NCBI RefSeq assembly: GCF_003668575.1
Contig: NZ_RCVZ01000005.1
Location: forward strand, 186,001-250,000
Length of the DNA: 64,000 nucleotides
DNA from: Falsibacillus albus
GTDB taxonomy: Bacteria > Bacillota > Bacilli > Bacillales > DSM-25281
Reading direction: 5' to 3'
The notes beneath the pieces are model-generated. The model worked only from the letters and a program-made list of their open reading frames with translations, did no database searches and was not told the DNA's origin. This document shows positions 54,677 to 63,927 of this stretch, one piece after another (positions within the stretch are counted from its first letter, which is position 1; each line of letters begins with the position of its first letter). A program made the translations under genes and the position numbers.

Positions 54677-55636
54677 TTAGTTTGACCATTTTCCACGAAT
54701 TTCTTCCGCTTGGCCCATGATTCTTGTAAATAACTCTTCAACACTCGGAGAATCCGAGATGAGTCCGATTACTTGACCTGCCCAAGCGAACCCCTCGTCG
54801 ACTTTTCCTTCATATATGTATTTCCTATTCGCTTGCCCGCTGATATAGTCTTTTAACGCTTCATACGTACCGTTGGATTTTTCAATTTCGATGATCTTGT
54901 CTGTCCATGAATTTGTAATGGCCCTCGCCGGTGTTCCGAGTGACCGTTTAATGACTACGGTATCATTTTCACTTCCATTGATCAATGCTTGTTTATAAAC
55001 TTCGGAAGCCGACACACACTCCTTTGTGGCAATGAATCTTGTACCCATTTCAATTCCCTCTGCACCCAAGCTCAAGGCAGCCATCAACCCCCTGCCATCG
55101 CCAATCCCGCCTGAAGCTATGACAGGGATGTCGACGGAATCCACAACTTGGGGGATCAGGACGAATGTACCTGTGTCATTCTTCCCGAGATGACCTCCAC
55201 CTTCCTGCCCGACAACCATGACTGCGTCAGCACCTAATTCTTCCGCTTTTTGAGCTTGTCTTTTCGCTGCTACCAATACTAATTTTTTCACGTCTACACC
55301 CTTTAGCTGTTCAAATATTGGTGCAGGATTCCCTCCAGTCATTGAAATGACCGGAACCTTTTCTTCAATGGCGACATTCAAATAATCGGAAAATGGCCTT
55401 CCATGCTGCCCGATTGCAAAATTCACTCCAAAAGGTTTTTCAGTCTTTTCTCTGACCTTGTTTATTTCGTCTCTCAGTAGTTCGGGATCTCCCAGGGACA
55501 TCGCAGTGATTTGTCCAAGCCCCCCCGCATTGGAAACAGCAGCAGCCAATTCAGAATAAGCCAAATAGGCTAATCCGCCTTGAATGATGGGGTATTCGAT
55601 ATTCAATAAATCTGTGATTCTAGTTTTCCATTTCAT
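54677..55636 (-). CDS. Nitronate monooxygenase / enoyl-ACP reductase II-like FMN enzyme
   Basis: The product (319 aa) is a TIM-barrel FMN protein of the NMO/FabK superfamily: PIIQGGLAYLAYSELAAAVSNAGGLGQI (about 13-40), VVGQEGGGHLG with the catalytic His, and PVIASGGIGDGRGLMAALSLGAEGIEMGTRF for phosphate binding. Sequence alone does not separate a 2-nitropropane dioxygenase-like role from FabK. I start at ATG 55636 behind AAGGAGATG; ATG 55645 lies over that site. Isolated between a repeat and speA. Confidence 0.85.
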   Translation of the reverse strand: MKWKTRITDLLNIEYPIIQGGLAYLAYSELAAAVSNAGGLGQITAMSLGDPELLRDEINKVREKTEKPFGVNFAIGQHGRPFSDYLNVAIEEKVPVISMTGGNPAPIFEQLKGVDVKKLVLVAAKRQAQKAEELGADAVMVVGQEGGGHLGKNDTGTFVLIPQVVDSVDIPVIASGGIGDGRGLMAALSLGAEGIEMGTRFIATKECVSASEVYKQALINGSENDTVVIKRSLGTPARAITNSWTDKIIEIEKSNGTYEALKDYISGQANRKYIYEGKVDEGFAWAGQVIGLISDSPSVEELFTRIMGQAEEIRGKWSN

Positions 55637-55856
55637 ATCAAACATCTCCTTGCATGTAATTTTGCTTTAACATCCTTAAAAAAATTCATCTTTCAAAATG
55701 GGCGAATGACACTATGCAAAGTATTCGATTAGTGCTATAATTCATTTGTTTTATGTACAGATTAGCTATTAAAGCCATGGAGTGCTGTTCACTCCTTCCA
55801 AGGCATGATATATAGAACAAAGTCGAAATACTATTTATAAAGAGGTGTAGTATGAA

Positions 55857-57326
55857 TTGTCACAAAATGAAACCCCCTTATTCACAGGTCTGATTAAGCA
55901 CGCTGAAAAAAATCCTGTACAATTTCATATTCCAGGCCATAAAAAAGGCAATGGTATAGATCCTGATTTTCGAAGCTTCATAGGGGATAACGCGTTATCC
56001 ATTGATTTGATCAATATTGGCCCGCTTGATGACCTACATCAGCCAAAAGGAATGATCAAAGAAGCACAGGATCTTGCTGCAGAAGCATTTGGCGCCGACC
56101 ATACATTCTTCTCCGTTCAAGGAACGAGCGGTGCAATCATGACAATGGTAATGGCGGTTTGCGGACCCGGCGATAAAATCATTGTACCACGAAATGTGCA
56201 CAAATCTGTTATGTCAGCCATCGTATTTTCAGGGGCGATCCCTGTTTTCATCCATCCCGACATTGATCCTGAACTTGGGATTTCCCACGGAATCACCATT
56301 GATTCAGTTGAAAAGGCATTAGAGCAGCACCCAGATGCAAAAGGCATATTAGTGATTAATCCTACCTATTTCGGAATCGCAGCAGACTTAAAGAAAATCG
56401 TGGAGCTTGCCCACTCTTATGATATTCCGGTTTTGGTCGATGAAGCACATGGGGTCCACATCCATTTCCATGATGAACTTCCATTGTCAGCTATGCAGGC
56501 CGGTGCTGATCTCGCTGCCACCAGTGTCCATAAATTGGGGGGGTCACTGACGCAAAGCTCTATCTTGAATATGAAAGAGGGACTGGTGTCTGCAAAGCGC
56601 GTACAAACGATCCTGAGCATGCTGACGACTACTTCAACTTCATACTTGCTCCTCGCTTCTCTTGACGTGGCAAGGAGGCGCCTTGCTACTGAAGGAAAAG
56701 AACTGATTGATAAGACAATTTCTCTCGCGCAGTCATTAAGGAAAAAGATCAATGAAATCGACAGCCTTTATTGTGTAGGAGAAGAAATCCTGGGAACGAA
56801 AGCAACGTTTGATTACGATCCAACTAAATTGATCATATCTGTAAAAGAATTGGGCATCACTGGATATGACGCAGAAAAATGGTTGAGAGAAACGCATAAC
56901 ATCGAAGTTGAACTGTCCGATTTATATAATATCCTTTGCATCATCACACCAGGTGATACAGAAGCAGAAGGAACCGTTTTGGTCGAGGCTTTGCACGAAC
57001 TATCCGATAAAGTAAAAGACCTTTCAAGAGATATCAGTGTTGAAGTCCTTCTCCCGGATATTCCTGTTCTGGCTGTCACACCAAGGGATGCTTTCTACGC
57101 AGAAACGGAAGTTGTACCGATTCATGAATCCATCGGCAGAACGATTGCTGAATTCATCATGGTATACCCTCCGGGAATCCCGATTTTTATTCCTGGTGAA
57201 ATCATTACAGAAGATAATGTCACATATATTGAAAAAAATATTGAAGTCGGACTCCCTGTACAAGGGCCCGAAGATTTCGATTTGAAATATTTGCGCGTCA
57301 TAAAAGAATATAAGGCCATTAAGTAA
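55857..57326 (+). CDS. speA: Arginine decarboxylase (PLP fold type I)
   Basis: The product (489 aa) starts polyamine synthesis by decarboxylating arginine to agmatine. It has the Orn/Lys/Arg decarboxylase core: FHIPGHKKGNGIDP near the N-terminus, the PLP Lys in AATSVHKLGGSLTQSSIL, DEAHGVHIHF for PLP contact, and the C-terminal domain with FIMVYPPGIPIFIPGE. The TTG start is 9 bases behind AGAGGTG; an ATG five bases earlier opens only a 13-codon reading frame in another frame. TATAAT at 55736 with a weak -35 is a possible promoter. Confidence 0.94.
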   Translation: MSQNETPLFTGLIKHAEKNPVQFHIPGHKKGNGIDPDFRSFIGDNALSIDLINIGPLDDLHQPKGMIKEAQDLAAEAFGADHTFFSVQGTSGAIMTMVMAVCGPGDKIIVPRNVHKSVMSAIVFSGAIPVFIHPDIDPELGISHGITIDSVEKALEQHPDAKGILVINPTYFGIAADLKKIVELAHSYDIPVLVDEAHGVHIHFHDELPLSAMQAGADLAATSVHKLGGSLTQSSILNMKEGLVSAKRVQTILSMLTTTSTSYLLLASLDVARRRLATEGKELIDKTISLAQSLRKKINEIDSLYCVGEEILGTKATFDYDPTKLIISVKELGITGYDAEKWLRETHNIEVELSDLYNILCIITPGDTEAEGTVLVEALHELSDKVKDLSRDISVEVLLPDIPVLAVTPRDAFYAETEVVPIHESIGRTIAEFIMVYPPGIPIFIPGEIITEDNVTYIEKNIEVGLPVQGPEDFDLKYLRVIKEYKAIK

Positions 57327-57327
57327 A

Positions 57328-57359
57328 CGAAAGACCTGGGGAAATCCCCAGGTCTTCTG
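57328..57359. terminator. Bidirectional terminator of speA and the SR1-like RNA
   Basis: GACCTGGGG and CCCCAGGTC arms around AAAT, with moderately T-rich sequence on both sides. It ends the speA transcript on plus and could end the SR1-like RNA on minus. Confidence 0.65.
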
Positions 57360-57396
57360 TTTATATTTACACATATACCCCTTATTCGCACAATGA

Positions 57397-57525
57397 TTAT
57401 TTTTCCTCTAATTTTGGCTGCTGTCCTTCACAATGACAACACTTCTTTGAATATAAAACGGACACTTTCTCATCTTCGAAGTGATCAACCGTACTGTTGC
57501 AGCATTGGCAAACAATTGTACCCAT
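57397..57525 (-). CDS. sr1P: GapA-binding peptide SR1P
   Basis: A 42-aa peptide, MGTIVCQCCNSTVDHFEDEK...CCHCEGQQPKLEEK, with two Cys clusters (CQCC and CCHC). It matches the SR1P family. In B. subtilis SR1P binds glyceraldehyde-3-phosphate dehydrogenase GapA and, through it, RNase J1. The ATG follows AAAGGAGAG by eight bases; an overlapping ATG four bases earlier in another frame stops after 13 codons. Confidence 0.9.
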   Translation of the reverse strand: MGTIVCQCCNSTVDHFEDEKVSVLYSKKCCHCEGQQPKLEEK

Positions 57526-57542
57526 TCATCAGCTCTCCTTTT

Positions 57543-57556
57543 TGTAAGCGTTTTAT
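57543..57556 (-). promoter_or_regulatory. cre-like CcpA site upstream of SR1P
   Basis: ATAAAACGCTTACA on the minus strand matches 12 of 14 positions of the cre consensus as I recall it, with the right half complete. It lies between the -10 box and the SR1P ribosome binding site, a roadblock-type position. Confidence 0.45.
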
Positions 57557-57569
57557 TATCCTTGAATAT

Positions 57570-57598
57570 ATAATAATATAACACATTTAGGATTTCAA
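57570..57598 (-). promoter_or_regulatory. SR1 promoter with overlapping CcpN operator
   Basis: Minus strand TTGAAA (57593-57598), a 17-base spacer, TATTAT (57570-57575). TGTGTTATATT (57575-57585) fits every position of the CcpN operator consensus TRTGHYATAYW as I recall it, and lies inside the spacer up to the -10 box, a repressing position. Confidence 0.7.
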
Positions 57599-57706
57599 TA
57601 GTAAATTGTATGACATATTAATATTTTTTGTGATCATTTTACTCATATTTCCTTGCCCAATCTCATATAATGGCTATTATTATATGGGACAAGGTGGTAA
57701 AAAGAT

Positions 57707-58093
57707 ATGAATGAAGCGAAGATTATCATTGAGCAAAAATTTCCTTCTTCGACACTCAATAAAGAAATTAATGATTATATAGCAGCATATAAGAAAACAG
57801 GCGAACAACTAGCCTGGGATTATGCACGATATGCATTTCCTTATGAGATTTGTGAAAATGAGGGTGATTTGATCCAGTTCAGCGGGCTGCATCCAAAATA
57901 CCATGGCTTTTTCATACAGTACAAAGAGAAGGAAATAACTGTGGAACTTTATCCTACATCCACTTATGGAGATAAAAGCAAAGCAAATGAGCTGGCTAAA
58001 TATATCGCTTTAAAAAACAATGGAATCCTCATCATGTTCAATGGCCGTCAAATGAGCTATGCGGAGAAGAAAAAGAAGAAGAAAGCTCTTTAG
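57707..58093 (+). CDS. Conserved hypothetical protein
   Basis: The product (128 aa) is soluble, with a central EICENEGDLIQFSGLHPKYHGFFIQYKEKEITVELYP and a very basic end (EKKKKKKAL). I cannot assign a family. AAGGTGG lies nine bases before the ATG. It lies between the SR1 locus and the deacetylase lipoprotein, and has a hairpin terminator downstream. Confidence 0.75.
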   Translation: MNEAKIIIEQKFPSSTLNKEINDYIAAYKKTGEQLAWDYARYAFPYEICENEGDLIQFSGLHPKYHGFFIQYKEKEITVELYPTSTYGDKSKANELAKYIALKNNGILIMFNGRQMSYAEKKKKKKAL

Positions 58094-58149
58094 TATTGGT
58101 AATAATGACATGTAGCGAAGAAAGTTATTTTAGCTTTTAGCTTACGAAA

Positions 58150-58196
58150 ATAACAAGCAGGGAATCGGCTCAAGGCCATTCACTGCTTGTTGTTTT
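58150..58196. terminator. Bidirectional terminator
   Basis: AACAAGCAG (58152-58160) and CTGCTTGTT (58183-58191) with inner GAAT/ATTC and GGCTC...GGCC pairing. It is flanked by TTTT on the plus side and by ATTTTCG on the minus side, between two convergent genes. Confidence 0.7.
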
Positions 58197-58225
58197 AGGC
58201 CGTTTTCTCCTTGAATCAACTAATA

Positions 58226-59113
58226 TCAGCTATTCTCTTTACTTTGATTATCATAGGTTTCGATAGAGCGGGGATCAATGATTTTGTATCCCTTCGACCT
58301 CAATCCTTCCACGATTTTTTCAAGGGCAGCATTCGTCCATTCCCGATCATGCATCAAAAGGTTTGCCCCATTATACAAATAAGGTGAATTGACCATAATA
58401 TCGGCTATTTTCTTTTCATCCTCATATTGCTTAACCCAGTCATACCCGTATGACCAATTCATCAACTTCATCTTTTCTTCGGCTGCGATTTTTCGGCTTA
58501 CCTCTGTATTTTCTCCGAAGGGGGCCCTGAAAAATTTTGGTTTTTCCCCGGTAATTTGTTGAACGAGTCGATTTACTGATAAAATCTCCTCTTTTTGTTT
58601 TGCGGGAGTAAGATCATTCAAATTGCTATGACTGTAAGTATGATTGCCGATCATAAATCCCATATCATAGATTTCCTTTAATATCCTTTTCTTTTCAGGC
58701 GTTTGCAGGAAATGTCCGTTTACAAAAAAGATAGCATTCACATTCAGCTTTTTTAACGTTTTTGCCATTTGCAGGGCATAATGATCGGGAGCATCATCAA
58801 TCGTCAACAAAACCGCTTTAGGCTCTGCATCCCCAATGGGCTGAATGCTCCAATTCTTATCATTGATCCTATATTTCGGCGCAAGATTCACCGGTTTTGC
58901 GTTCTTACTTGTATCAGTTTGTTTATCCACTCCAGCCGTAGTTGTTTGATCAGAGGAATCCTCTTTCTCACTCTTTTTCGTTTCCTTTGATTCATTCGTT
59001 TTTTGTTGACTCCGGTCGGCTTCCCCGATGCCCTTTTCTGTATGCTTTAATATAGGGCTTGAGCAGGCTGAAAGTATTAAAGCTGAGAGGATAAGGATAA
59101 GCAGGGGTTTCAT
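58226..59113 (-). CDS. Polysaccharide deacetylase lipoprotein
   Basis: The product (295 aa) is a lipoprotein (MKPLLILILSALILSAC, Cys17), with a Ser/Lys/Thr-rich linker (about 30-75) and a NodB-homology domain: TIDDAPD (motif 1), GNHTYSHSNL (motif 2, metal His pair), RAPFGENT (motif 3) and LLMHDREW. The usual TFDDGP is TIDDAP here. It probably removes acetyl groups from cell-wall glycans. ATG start with AAAGGAG upstream. Confidence 0.88.
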   Translation of the reverse strand: MKPLLILILSALILSACSSPILKHTEKGIGEADRSQQKTNESKETKKSEKEDSSDQTTTAGVDKQTDTSKNAKPVNLAPKYRINDKNWSIQPIGDAEPKAVLLTIDDAPDHYALQMAKTLKKLNVNAIFFVNGHFLQTPEKKRILKEIYDMGFMIGNHTYSHSNLNDLTPAKQKEEILSVNRLVQQITGEKPKFFRAPFGENTEVSRKIAAEEKMKLMNWSYGYDWVKQYEDEKKIADIMVNSPYLYNGANLLMHDREWTNAALEKIVEGLRSKGYKIIDPRSIETYDNQSKENS

Positions 59114-59202
59114 GAAGTTCTCCTTTCCATTTCACAGTTTTTGTTAAAATAGTAAGTTTTATATTATTTTAACAAACAAATCTTGGGTATTGGAGAACCT
59201 TT

Positions 59203-59469
59203 TTATAAATGGATAGAAAGTATTGGAAGTGCGAGATAATTTTGCAGAATAATGTGAAATGATGCATAGATGCTTAAACTCACCAACGTGATGATCAGCG
59301 TCCTTTTTCTTGATTTCACGATGGCACGGGCAATGATGAAAGCCAAATAAAAGAAAACGGCAAACATAAGTATTTTATATTCTTTATGATCATGTTTGGA
59401 AAGCCATTCAACTAATGTAAAGCTGCTCCAAACCATCAATTGGACCAAAAACGCTATATAGCTTTTCAT
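59203..59469 (-). CDS. Small hypothetical membrane protein
   Basis: The product (88 aa) has three predicted hydrophobic helices (SYIAFLVQLMVWSSFTLV, ILMFAVFFYLAFIIARAIV, TLIITLVSLSIYASFHIIL) and no family I can name. The gene stands alone; no convincing terminator is seen. The following 217 bp up to slp hold nothing assigned. Confidence 0.6.
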   Translation of the reverse strand: MKSYIAFLVQLMVWSSFTLVEWLSKHDHKEYKILMFAVFFYLAFIIARAIVKSRKRTLIITLVSLSIYASFHIILQNYLALPILSIHL

Positions 59470-59685
59470 ATTATTATCACCACATATTAAATGACATCAT
59501 TTCTTTTGGATTAATGCTCCTATTCACTATTATTTTATGATTAAAACGTAATTTCCATATCGGATATTTTTCATTTTTGTAACATTTCAGTGACTTCAAA
59601 TTGGGATAACATTTCCTATGATAAAATATGAGTAATTTAAGCACAGGGATTTCATAAGACTTTATATCAAAGTGAGGCATCTTTC

Positions 59686-60054
59686 ATGAGAATGATATCA
59701 TTTGCAGCTGTAATATCCTTCGTACTGCTTTTATCTGGTTGTGAGGAAGAGGTTGTTCAGTCCAAGGGGATCAGTTCAATGAAAAAGCAAATTATCTTCT
59801 TTTCCGATGGGGAGCACTACCAAGATGAGATAGCCTATTATGATGCCCTTATTGATTTAAAAAGAAAATATCCTGATGATTTTAGGGACATGCTGATCAT
59901 GACGCCAAAAGATCGACAAACGCAAGTTTCAGTAAAAGACTATCCCACTTTGGTGATCATGTACCATCAAAAGGTAGTGCTTAAAGTCAATGGAGACCGA
60001 TCAAAAAAAGAAATTGTCCGACATGTTTCAAAAACTTTGGATAAAATTAAATAA
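59686..60054 (+). CDS. slp: Small peptidoglycan-associated lipoprotein Slp
   Basis: A 122-aa lipoprotein with lipobox LLSGC (Cys19) and a small thioredoxin-like-looking mature part (QIIFFSDGEHYQDEIAYYDALIDLKRKYPDDF, then VKDYPTLVIMYHQKVVLKVNG). It matches Slp by sequence type and by its place next to pdhD. No CxxC motif is present, so a redox role is unlikely. ATG start with AGTGAGG upstream. Convergent with pdhD. Confidence 0.85.
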   Translation: MRMISFAAVISFVLLLSGCEEEVVQSKGISSMKKQIIFFSDGEHYQDEIAYYDALIDLKRKYPDDFRDMLIMTPKDRQTQVSVKDYPTLVIMYHQKVVLKVNGDRSKKEIVRHVSKTLDKIK

Positions 60055-60060
60055 TGCAAC

Positions 60061-60095
60061 AAAAAAGGACTGGCCAAATTGGCCAGTCCTTAAAA
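60061..60095. terminator. Bidirectional terminator of slp and the pdh operon
   Basis: AAGGACTGGCC (60065-60075) and GGCCAGTCCTT (60081-60091) with an AAATT loop; on the minus strand TTTTTT follows, seven bases after the pdhD stop. Confidence 0.85.
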
Positions 60096-60101
60096 TTTGA
60101 A

Positions 60102-61511
60102 TTATTTTACAATATGGATCGGGTTGCCAAGAGCAACTTCCGCTGTTTCCATAGTGATCTCACCAAGTGTTGGATGAGCATGGATTGTCATCGCGATGTC
60201 TTCAGCAGTCATGCCTGCTTCGATCGCCAGGCCAAGCTCAGCGATCATATCAGATGCACCGGATCCGGCAATTTGAGCGCCGATGACCAAGCCGTCTTCC
60301 TTGCGTGTGATCATTTTCATGAAACCATCGGAGCTGTTCAATGCCAATGCACGTCCATTTGCAGCAAATGGGAATTTCGCTGCAGTGATTTCAATACCTT
60401 CTGCTTTTGCAGTTGCTTCATCGTAACCTACTGTAGCAAGTTCAGGCTCAGTGAAGCACACTGCTGGAATGCCCAAGTAGTCGATTTCTGAAGGTTCACC
60501 AGAAATTGCTTCGGCAGCAATCTTTCCTTCGTAGGATGCTTTATGTGCCAATGGTGGTCCTTGAACGATATCACCGATTGCAAAGATGTTGGAAACATTT
60601 GTACGGCACTGCTTATCAATTTCAATAAGCCCGCGATCCGTCATTTTGATTCCAACTTGGTCAAGGCCAAGTTCGTCTGTATTTGGTCTGCGTCCTACTG
60701 TAACAAGAACGTAGTCAGCTTCGATTTTTTCTTCTTTGCCGCCTGCTTCATAAGTGACAACTACGCCGTTGTCTGTAACTTCAGAGCTTTTTGCCATTGC
60801 TTTCGTAATGACATTGACACCTTTTTTCTTCAAGTTGCGTTTAACTAGTGAAGACATTTGTTTTTCGAAGCCGCCAAGAATTTCGTCAGCACCTTCTAGG
60901 ATTGTAATTTCTGTTCCCAGGTTTGCATAGGCAGAGCTTAGCTCAGTACCGATGTAGCCGCCGCCGATGACGACCATTTTCTTAGGAACTTCTTTTAGCG
61001 CCAATGCTCCAGTGGAATCAATTACACGCTCAGAGAATTTGAAGTTAGGGATCTCGATTGGACGGGAACCCGTTGCAATGATCGCGTTTTTGAATGTATA
61101 CGTTTGAGCGGAATTTTCATCCATTACACGGATGCTGTTTTCATCCACAAAGTATGCTTCGCCGCGAACGATATCGACTTTATTTCCTTTAAGAAGGCCT
61201 TCAACGCCGCCAGTTAATTTTTTGACGACAGAGCCTTTCCATTCTTGGACTTTTTCAAAGTTCAATTTTACGTTTTCTGCAACAATACCCATGTCTTCAG
61301 AATGCAACGCTTGTTCAAATCGGTGGCCGGCTGTGATCAATGCTTTTGATGGAATACATCCAACATTCAAGCAAACGCCGCCCATATATTCTTTTTCTAC
61401 GATTGTTACTTTTTGTCCAAGTTGTGCTGCACGGATCGCCGCTACATATCCGCCAGGGCCAGCACCGATGACAATAGTATCTGTTTCAATTGGGAAATCT
61501 CCTACTACCAT
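60102..61511 (-). CDS. pdhD: Dihydrolipoamide dehydrogenase (E3) of pyruvate dehydrogenase
   Basis: The 469-aa FAD enzyme reoxidises dihydrolipoyl groups with NAD. The FAD loop is [19 protein letters not shown] (about 11-29), the redox disulfide is in [15 protein letters not shown], an NAD loop is [20 protein letters not shown] and the His-Glu pair is in IHAHPTLGE. Last gene of the pdh operon, four bases after pdhC. It could also serve other 2-oxo acid complexes. Confidence 0.98.
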   Translation of the reverse strand: MVVGDFPIETDTIVIGAGPGGYVAAIRAAQLGQKVTIVEKEYMGGVCLNVGCIPSKALITAGHRFEQALHSEDMGIVAENVKLNFEKVQEWKGSVVKKLTGGVEGLLKGNKVDIVRGEAYFVDENSIRVMDENSAQTYTFKNAIIATGSRPIEIPNFKFSERVIDSTGALALKEVPKKMVVIGGGYIGTELSSAYANLGTEITILEGADEILGGFEKQMSSLVKRNLKKKGVNVITKAMAKSSEVTDNGVVVTYEAGGKEEKIEADYVLVTVGRRPNTDELGLDQVGIKMTDRGLIEIDKQCRTNVSNIFAIGDIVQGPPLAHKASYEGKIAAEAISGEPSEIDYLGIPAVCFTEPELATVGYDEATAKAEGIEITAAKFPFAANGRALALNSSDGFMKMITRKEDGLVIGAQIAGSGASDMIAELGLAIEAGMTAEDIAMTIHAHPTLGEITMETAEVALGNPIHIVK

Positions 61512-61515
61512 TGTT

Positions 61516-62868
61516 TTACGCCTCCATTAGTAATAATTCTGGGTCGTTCAACAGAGTCTTAATGTGGTTAAGAGCATGTTGAGCAGTTGCTCCGTCGATG
61601 ATGCGGTGATCGAAGCTCAATGATAATGCTAACACAGGTGCTGCTACAATTTCACCATTTTTAACAACAGGTTTTTGTGCAATGCGTCCAATACCAAGAA
61701 TTGCAACCTCTGGATGGTTGATTACCGGCGTAAACCATTGGCCGCCTGCAGACCCGATATTCGTGATTGTGCATGAAGCACCTTTCATCTCTGCTGGAGC
61801 AAGTTTGCCGTCGCGTGCTTTGCCGGCAAGCTCATTGATTTCATTAGAAACTGCAAACATTGATTTACGGTCTGCATTCTTCACGACAGGGACCAATAAT
61901 CCTTTATCCGTATCTGCAGCAATACCAATGTTGAAGTAATGCTTCTGAACGATTTCGCCTGCTGCATCGTCAATGGACGTATTAAGAACTGGGTATTCGC
62001 GAAGGGCACTTGTCAATGCTTTCACTACATATGGCAAGAATGTAAGTTTCACGCCTCTTTCAGCTGCAATATCCTTGAATTTCTTGCGGTGTGCCCAAAG
62101 CTCTGTTACATCCACTTCATCCATCAAAGTAACGTGAGGTGCAGTGTGCTTAGAATTCACCATTGCTTTTGCGATCGCTTTACGGATTCCGCTCATTTTT
62201 TCACGTGTTTCAGGGAATTCTCCTTCAGGGATCGCCGCTGCTGCTGGAGCTTTTTCTTCTTTCGCATCAGGTGCCGCTGCTTTTTGTTCTTCTTTAGCAG
62301 GTGCTTTTACATCACCATTCGCAAATGCATCGATGTCTTCCTTAAGGATGCGGCCATTTTTGCCTGAACCAGCTACTTGAGTGATTTCAATGCCTTTTTC
62401 ACGCGCATATTTGCGTACTGATGGCATAGCGATGATGCGGCGGTCTGGATCTACATCTTGCTGTTCCTGGGCACCCGCACCTGTCGCTTCGTTGTTGGAA
62501 TCCTCTGGAGCCGCTTCTTTTTCTACCTTTTGGCCGCCTTCTGCAGTTGCTTGAACCTGGGCTTCTGTTTTTTCTTCTTTTTGCGGCTCTTCATCACTAT
62601 GATCGCCTTTGAATTTCAAATCCTCATAGCCTGGTGCATCAAATTTAACAAGGATGTCTCCAACTACAGCCACAGAACCTTCGTCCACTAATAATTCTTC
62701 AACTGTACCTGCTACTGGTGATGGGATTTCGACAACTGCCTTGTCATTTTGCACTTCGCACAATACATCATCTTCATCAACCTTATCGCCGGGCTTTACA
62801 AACCATTTTACGATTTCGCCTTCATGTATACCTTCACCGATGTCTGGTAATCTAAATTGGAATGACAA
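61516..62868 (-). CDS. pdhC: Dihydrolipoyllysine acetyltransferase (E2) of pyruvate dehydrogenase
   Basis: The product (450 aa) has one lipoyl domain (1-80, lipoyl Lys in [11 protein letters not shown]), a long Ala/Glu/Lys-rich linker, a peripheral-subunit-binding domain ([14 protein letters not shown]...[11 protein letters not shown]), another Ala/Pro linker, and the catalytic domain with [17 protein letters not shown] (HxxxDG active site). It forms the core of the complex. A short hairpin (62909-62932) lies between it and pdhB. Confidence 0.98.
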   Translation of the reverse strand: MSFQFRLPDIGEGIHEGEIVKWFVKPGDKVDEDDVLCEVQNDKAVVEIPSPVAGTVEELLVDEGSVAVVGDILVKFDAPGYEDLKFKGDHSDEEPQKEEKTEAQVQATAEGGQKVEKEAAPEDSNNEATGAGAQEQQDVDPDRRIIAMPSVRKYAREKGIEITQVAGSGKNGRILKEDIDAFANGDVKAPAKEEQKAAAPDAKEEKAPAAAAIPEGEFPETREKMSGIRKAIAKAMVNSKHTAPHVTLMDEVDVTELWAHRKKFKDIAAERGVKLTFLPYVVKALTSALREYPVLNTSIDDAAGEIVQKHYFNIGIAADTDKGLLVPVVKNADRKSMFAVSNEINELAGKARDGKLAPAEMKGASCTITNIGSAGGQWFTPVINHPEVAILGIGRIAQKPVVKNGEIVAAPVLALSLSFDHRIIDGATAQHALNHIKTLLNDPELLLMEA

Positions 62869-62908
62869 TGGTATTCAACCTCCTGTTTTTTATCGTTTGA
62901 ATATAGAT

Positions 62909-62932
62909 AGGGGAGGGCATTCCCTCTCCCCT
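62909..62932 (-). other. Intercistronic hairpin between pdhB and pdhC
   Basis: AGGGGAGGG and CCCTCTCCCCT pair around CATT with no T-run after it, so it is more likely a processing or stabilising hairpin than a terminator. Confidence 0.4.
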
Positions 62933-62946
62933 GAATTAAGATAGTA

Positions 62947-63924
62947 TTAGAAATTTAAAGCTTTCTTTGCTGTTTCGATAATGTCTTTATGGTTTGGCAG
63001 CCAAACTGCTTCCGCTTGAGAGAATGGGAATACAGTATCTGGTGCTGCAACACGCAATACAGGCGCTTCAAGGCTTAGAATTGCACGGTCATTGATTTCA
63101 GCAACGACATTTGCTGCGATTCCAGCTTGTTTTTGTGCCTCTTGAACAACGATTGCACGGTTTGTCTTCTCGACTGATGCAATGATTGTTTCGATGTCGA
63201 TCGGGCTGACAGTACGAAGATCGATTACTTCAACAGAATGTCCATCCTTCTCAAGCTCGTCAGCAGCTTTTAAGGATTCGTGAACCATCGCACCGTATGT
63301 GATGATTGATAAATCTTTACCTTCTCGCTTAACATCTGCTTTTCCGATTTCAATCGTATATTCCTCTTCAGGAACCTCTTGACGGAAAGAACGGTATAAT
63401 TTCATGTGCTCCAAGTATACAACCGGATCGTTGTCGCGGATTGCAGAAATCAAAAGTCCTTTCGCATCATATGGAGTTGATGGGATTACCACTTTCAAAC
63501 CGGGCTGTTGAGCCATCAATCCTTCTAAACTGTCCGCATGCAATTCTGGTGTATGAACACCGCCGCCGAAAGGAGAACGAATTGTAATCGGTGCTGTGTA
63601 GCGGCCGCCGGAGCGATAGCGCATACGAGCGATTTGGCCACTCACTGAATCCATTACTTCATATACAAATCCGAAGAATTGGATTTCAGGAACAGGACGA
63701 TACCCTTCCAAAGCCAATCCGATTGCTAAACCGCCGATACCTGATTCTGCAAGAGGTGTATCGAATACTCGATCTTCACCAAATTCTTTTTGTAGACCTT
63801 CTGTCGCACGGAATACCCCGCCGTTGACACCTACGTCTTCACCGAATACTAGAACGTTTTCGTCGTTCTTCAATTCTGTGCGCAACGCATCAGTGATGGC
63901 TTGAATCATTGTCATTTGCGCCAT
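62947..63924 (-). CDS. pdhB: Pyruvate dehydrogenase E1 component, beta subunit
   Basis: The 325-aa thiamine-diphosphate enzyme subunit shows [21 protein letters not shown] (about 25-45), [23 protein letters not shown] and the C-terminal domain with [20 protein letters not shown]. With PdhA it decarboxylates pyruvate and acetylates the lipoyl group of PdhC. Its ATG lies three bases after the pdhA stop. Confidence 0.98.
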   Translation of the reverse strand: MAQMTMIQAITDALRTELKNDENVLVFGEDVGVNGGVFRATEGLQKEFGEDRVFDTPLAESGIGGLAIGLALEGYRPVPEIQFFGFVYEVMDSVSGQIARMRYRSGGRYTAPITIRSPFGGGVHTPELHADSLEGLMAQQPGLKVVIPSTPYDAKGLLISAIRDNDPVVYLEHMKLYRSFRQEVPEEEYTIEIGKADVKREGKDLSIITYGAMVHESLKAADELEKDGHSVEVIDLRTVSPIDIETIIASVEKTNRAIVVQEAQKQAGIAANVVAEINDRAILSLEAPVLRVAAPDTVFPFSQAEAVWLPNHKDIIETAKKALNF

Positions 63925-63927
63925 GGC

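Larger units (their letters stand above)
57330..57562 (-). ncRNA. SR1-like dual-function small RNA
   Basis: The predicted transcript runs from just downstream of the promoter at 57570-57598 to the terminator at 57328-57359, about 230 nt, and contains the SR1P reading frame. In B. subtilis SR1 (205 nt) lies in the same place beside speA, base-pairs with ahrC mRNA and encodes SR1P. Base-pairing to ahrC cannot be judged here. Confidence 0.7.

Noticed and set aside
55852-55893. 13-codon frame from ATG 55852 as a leader peptide of speA
   Set aside because: It shares the ribosome binding site with the TTG start of speA at too short a spacing; no conserved leader-type residues are apparent.
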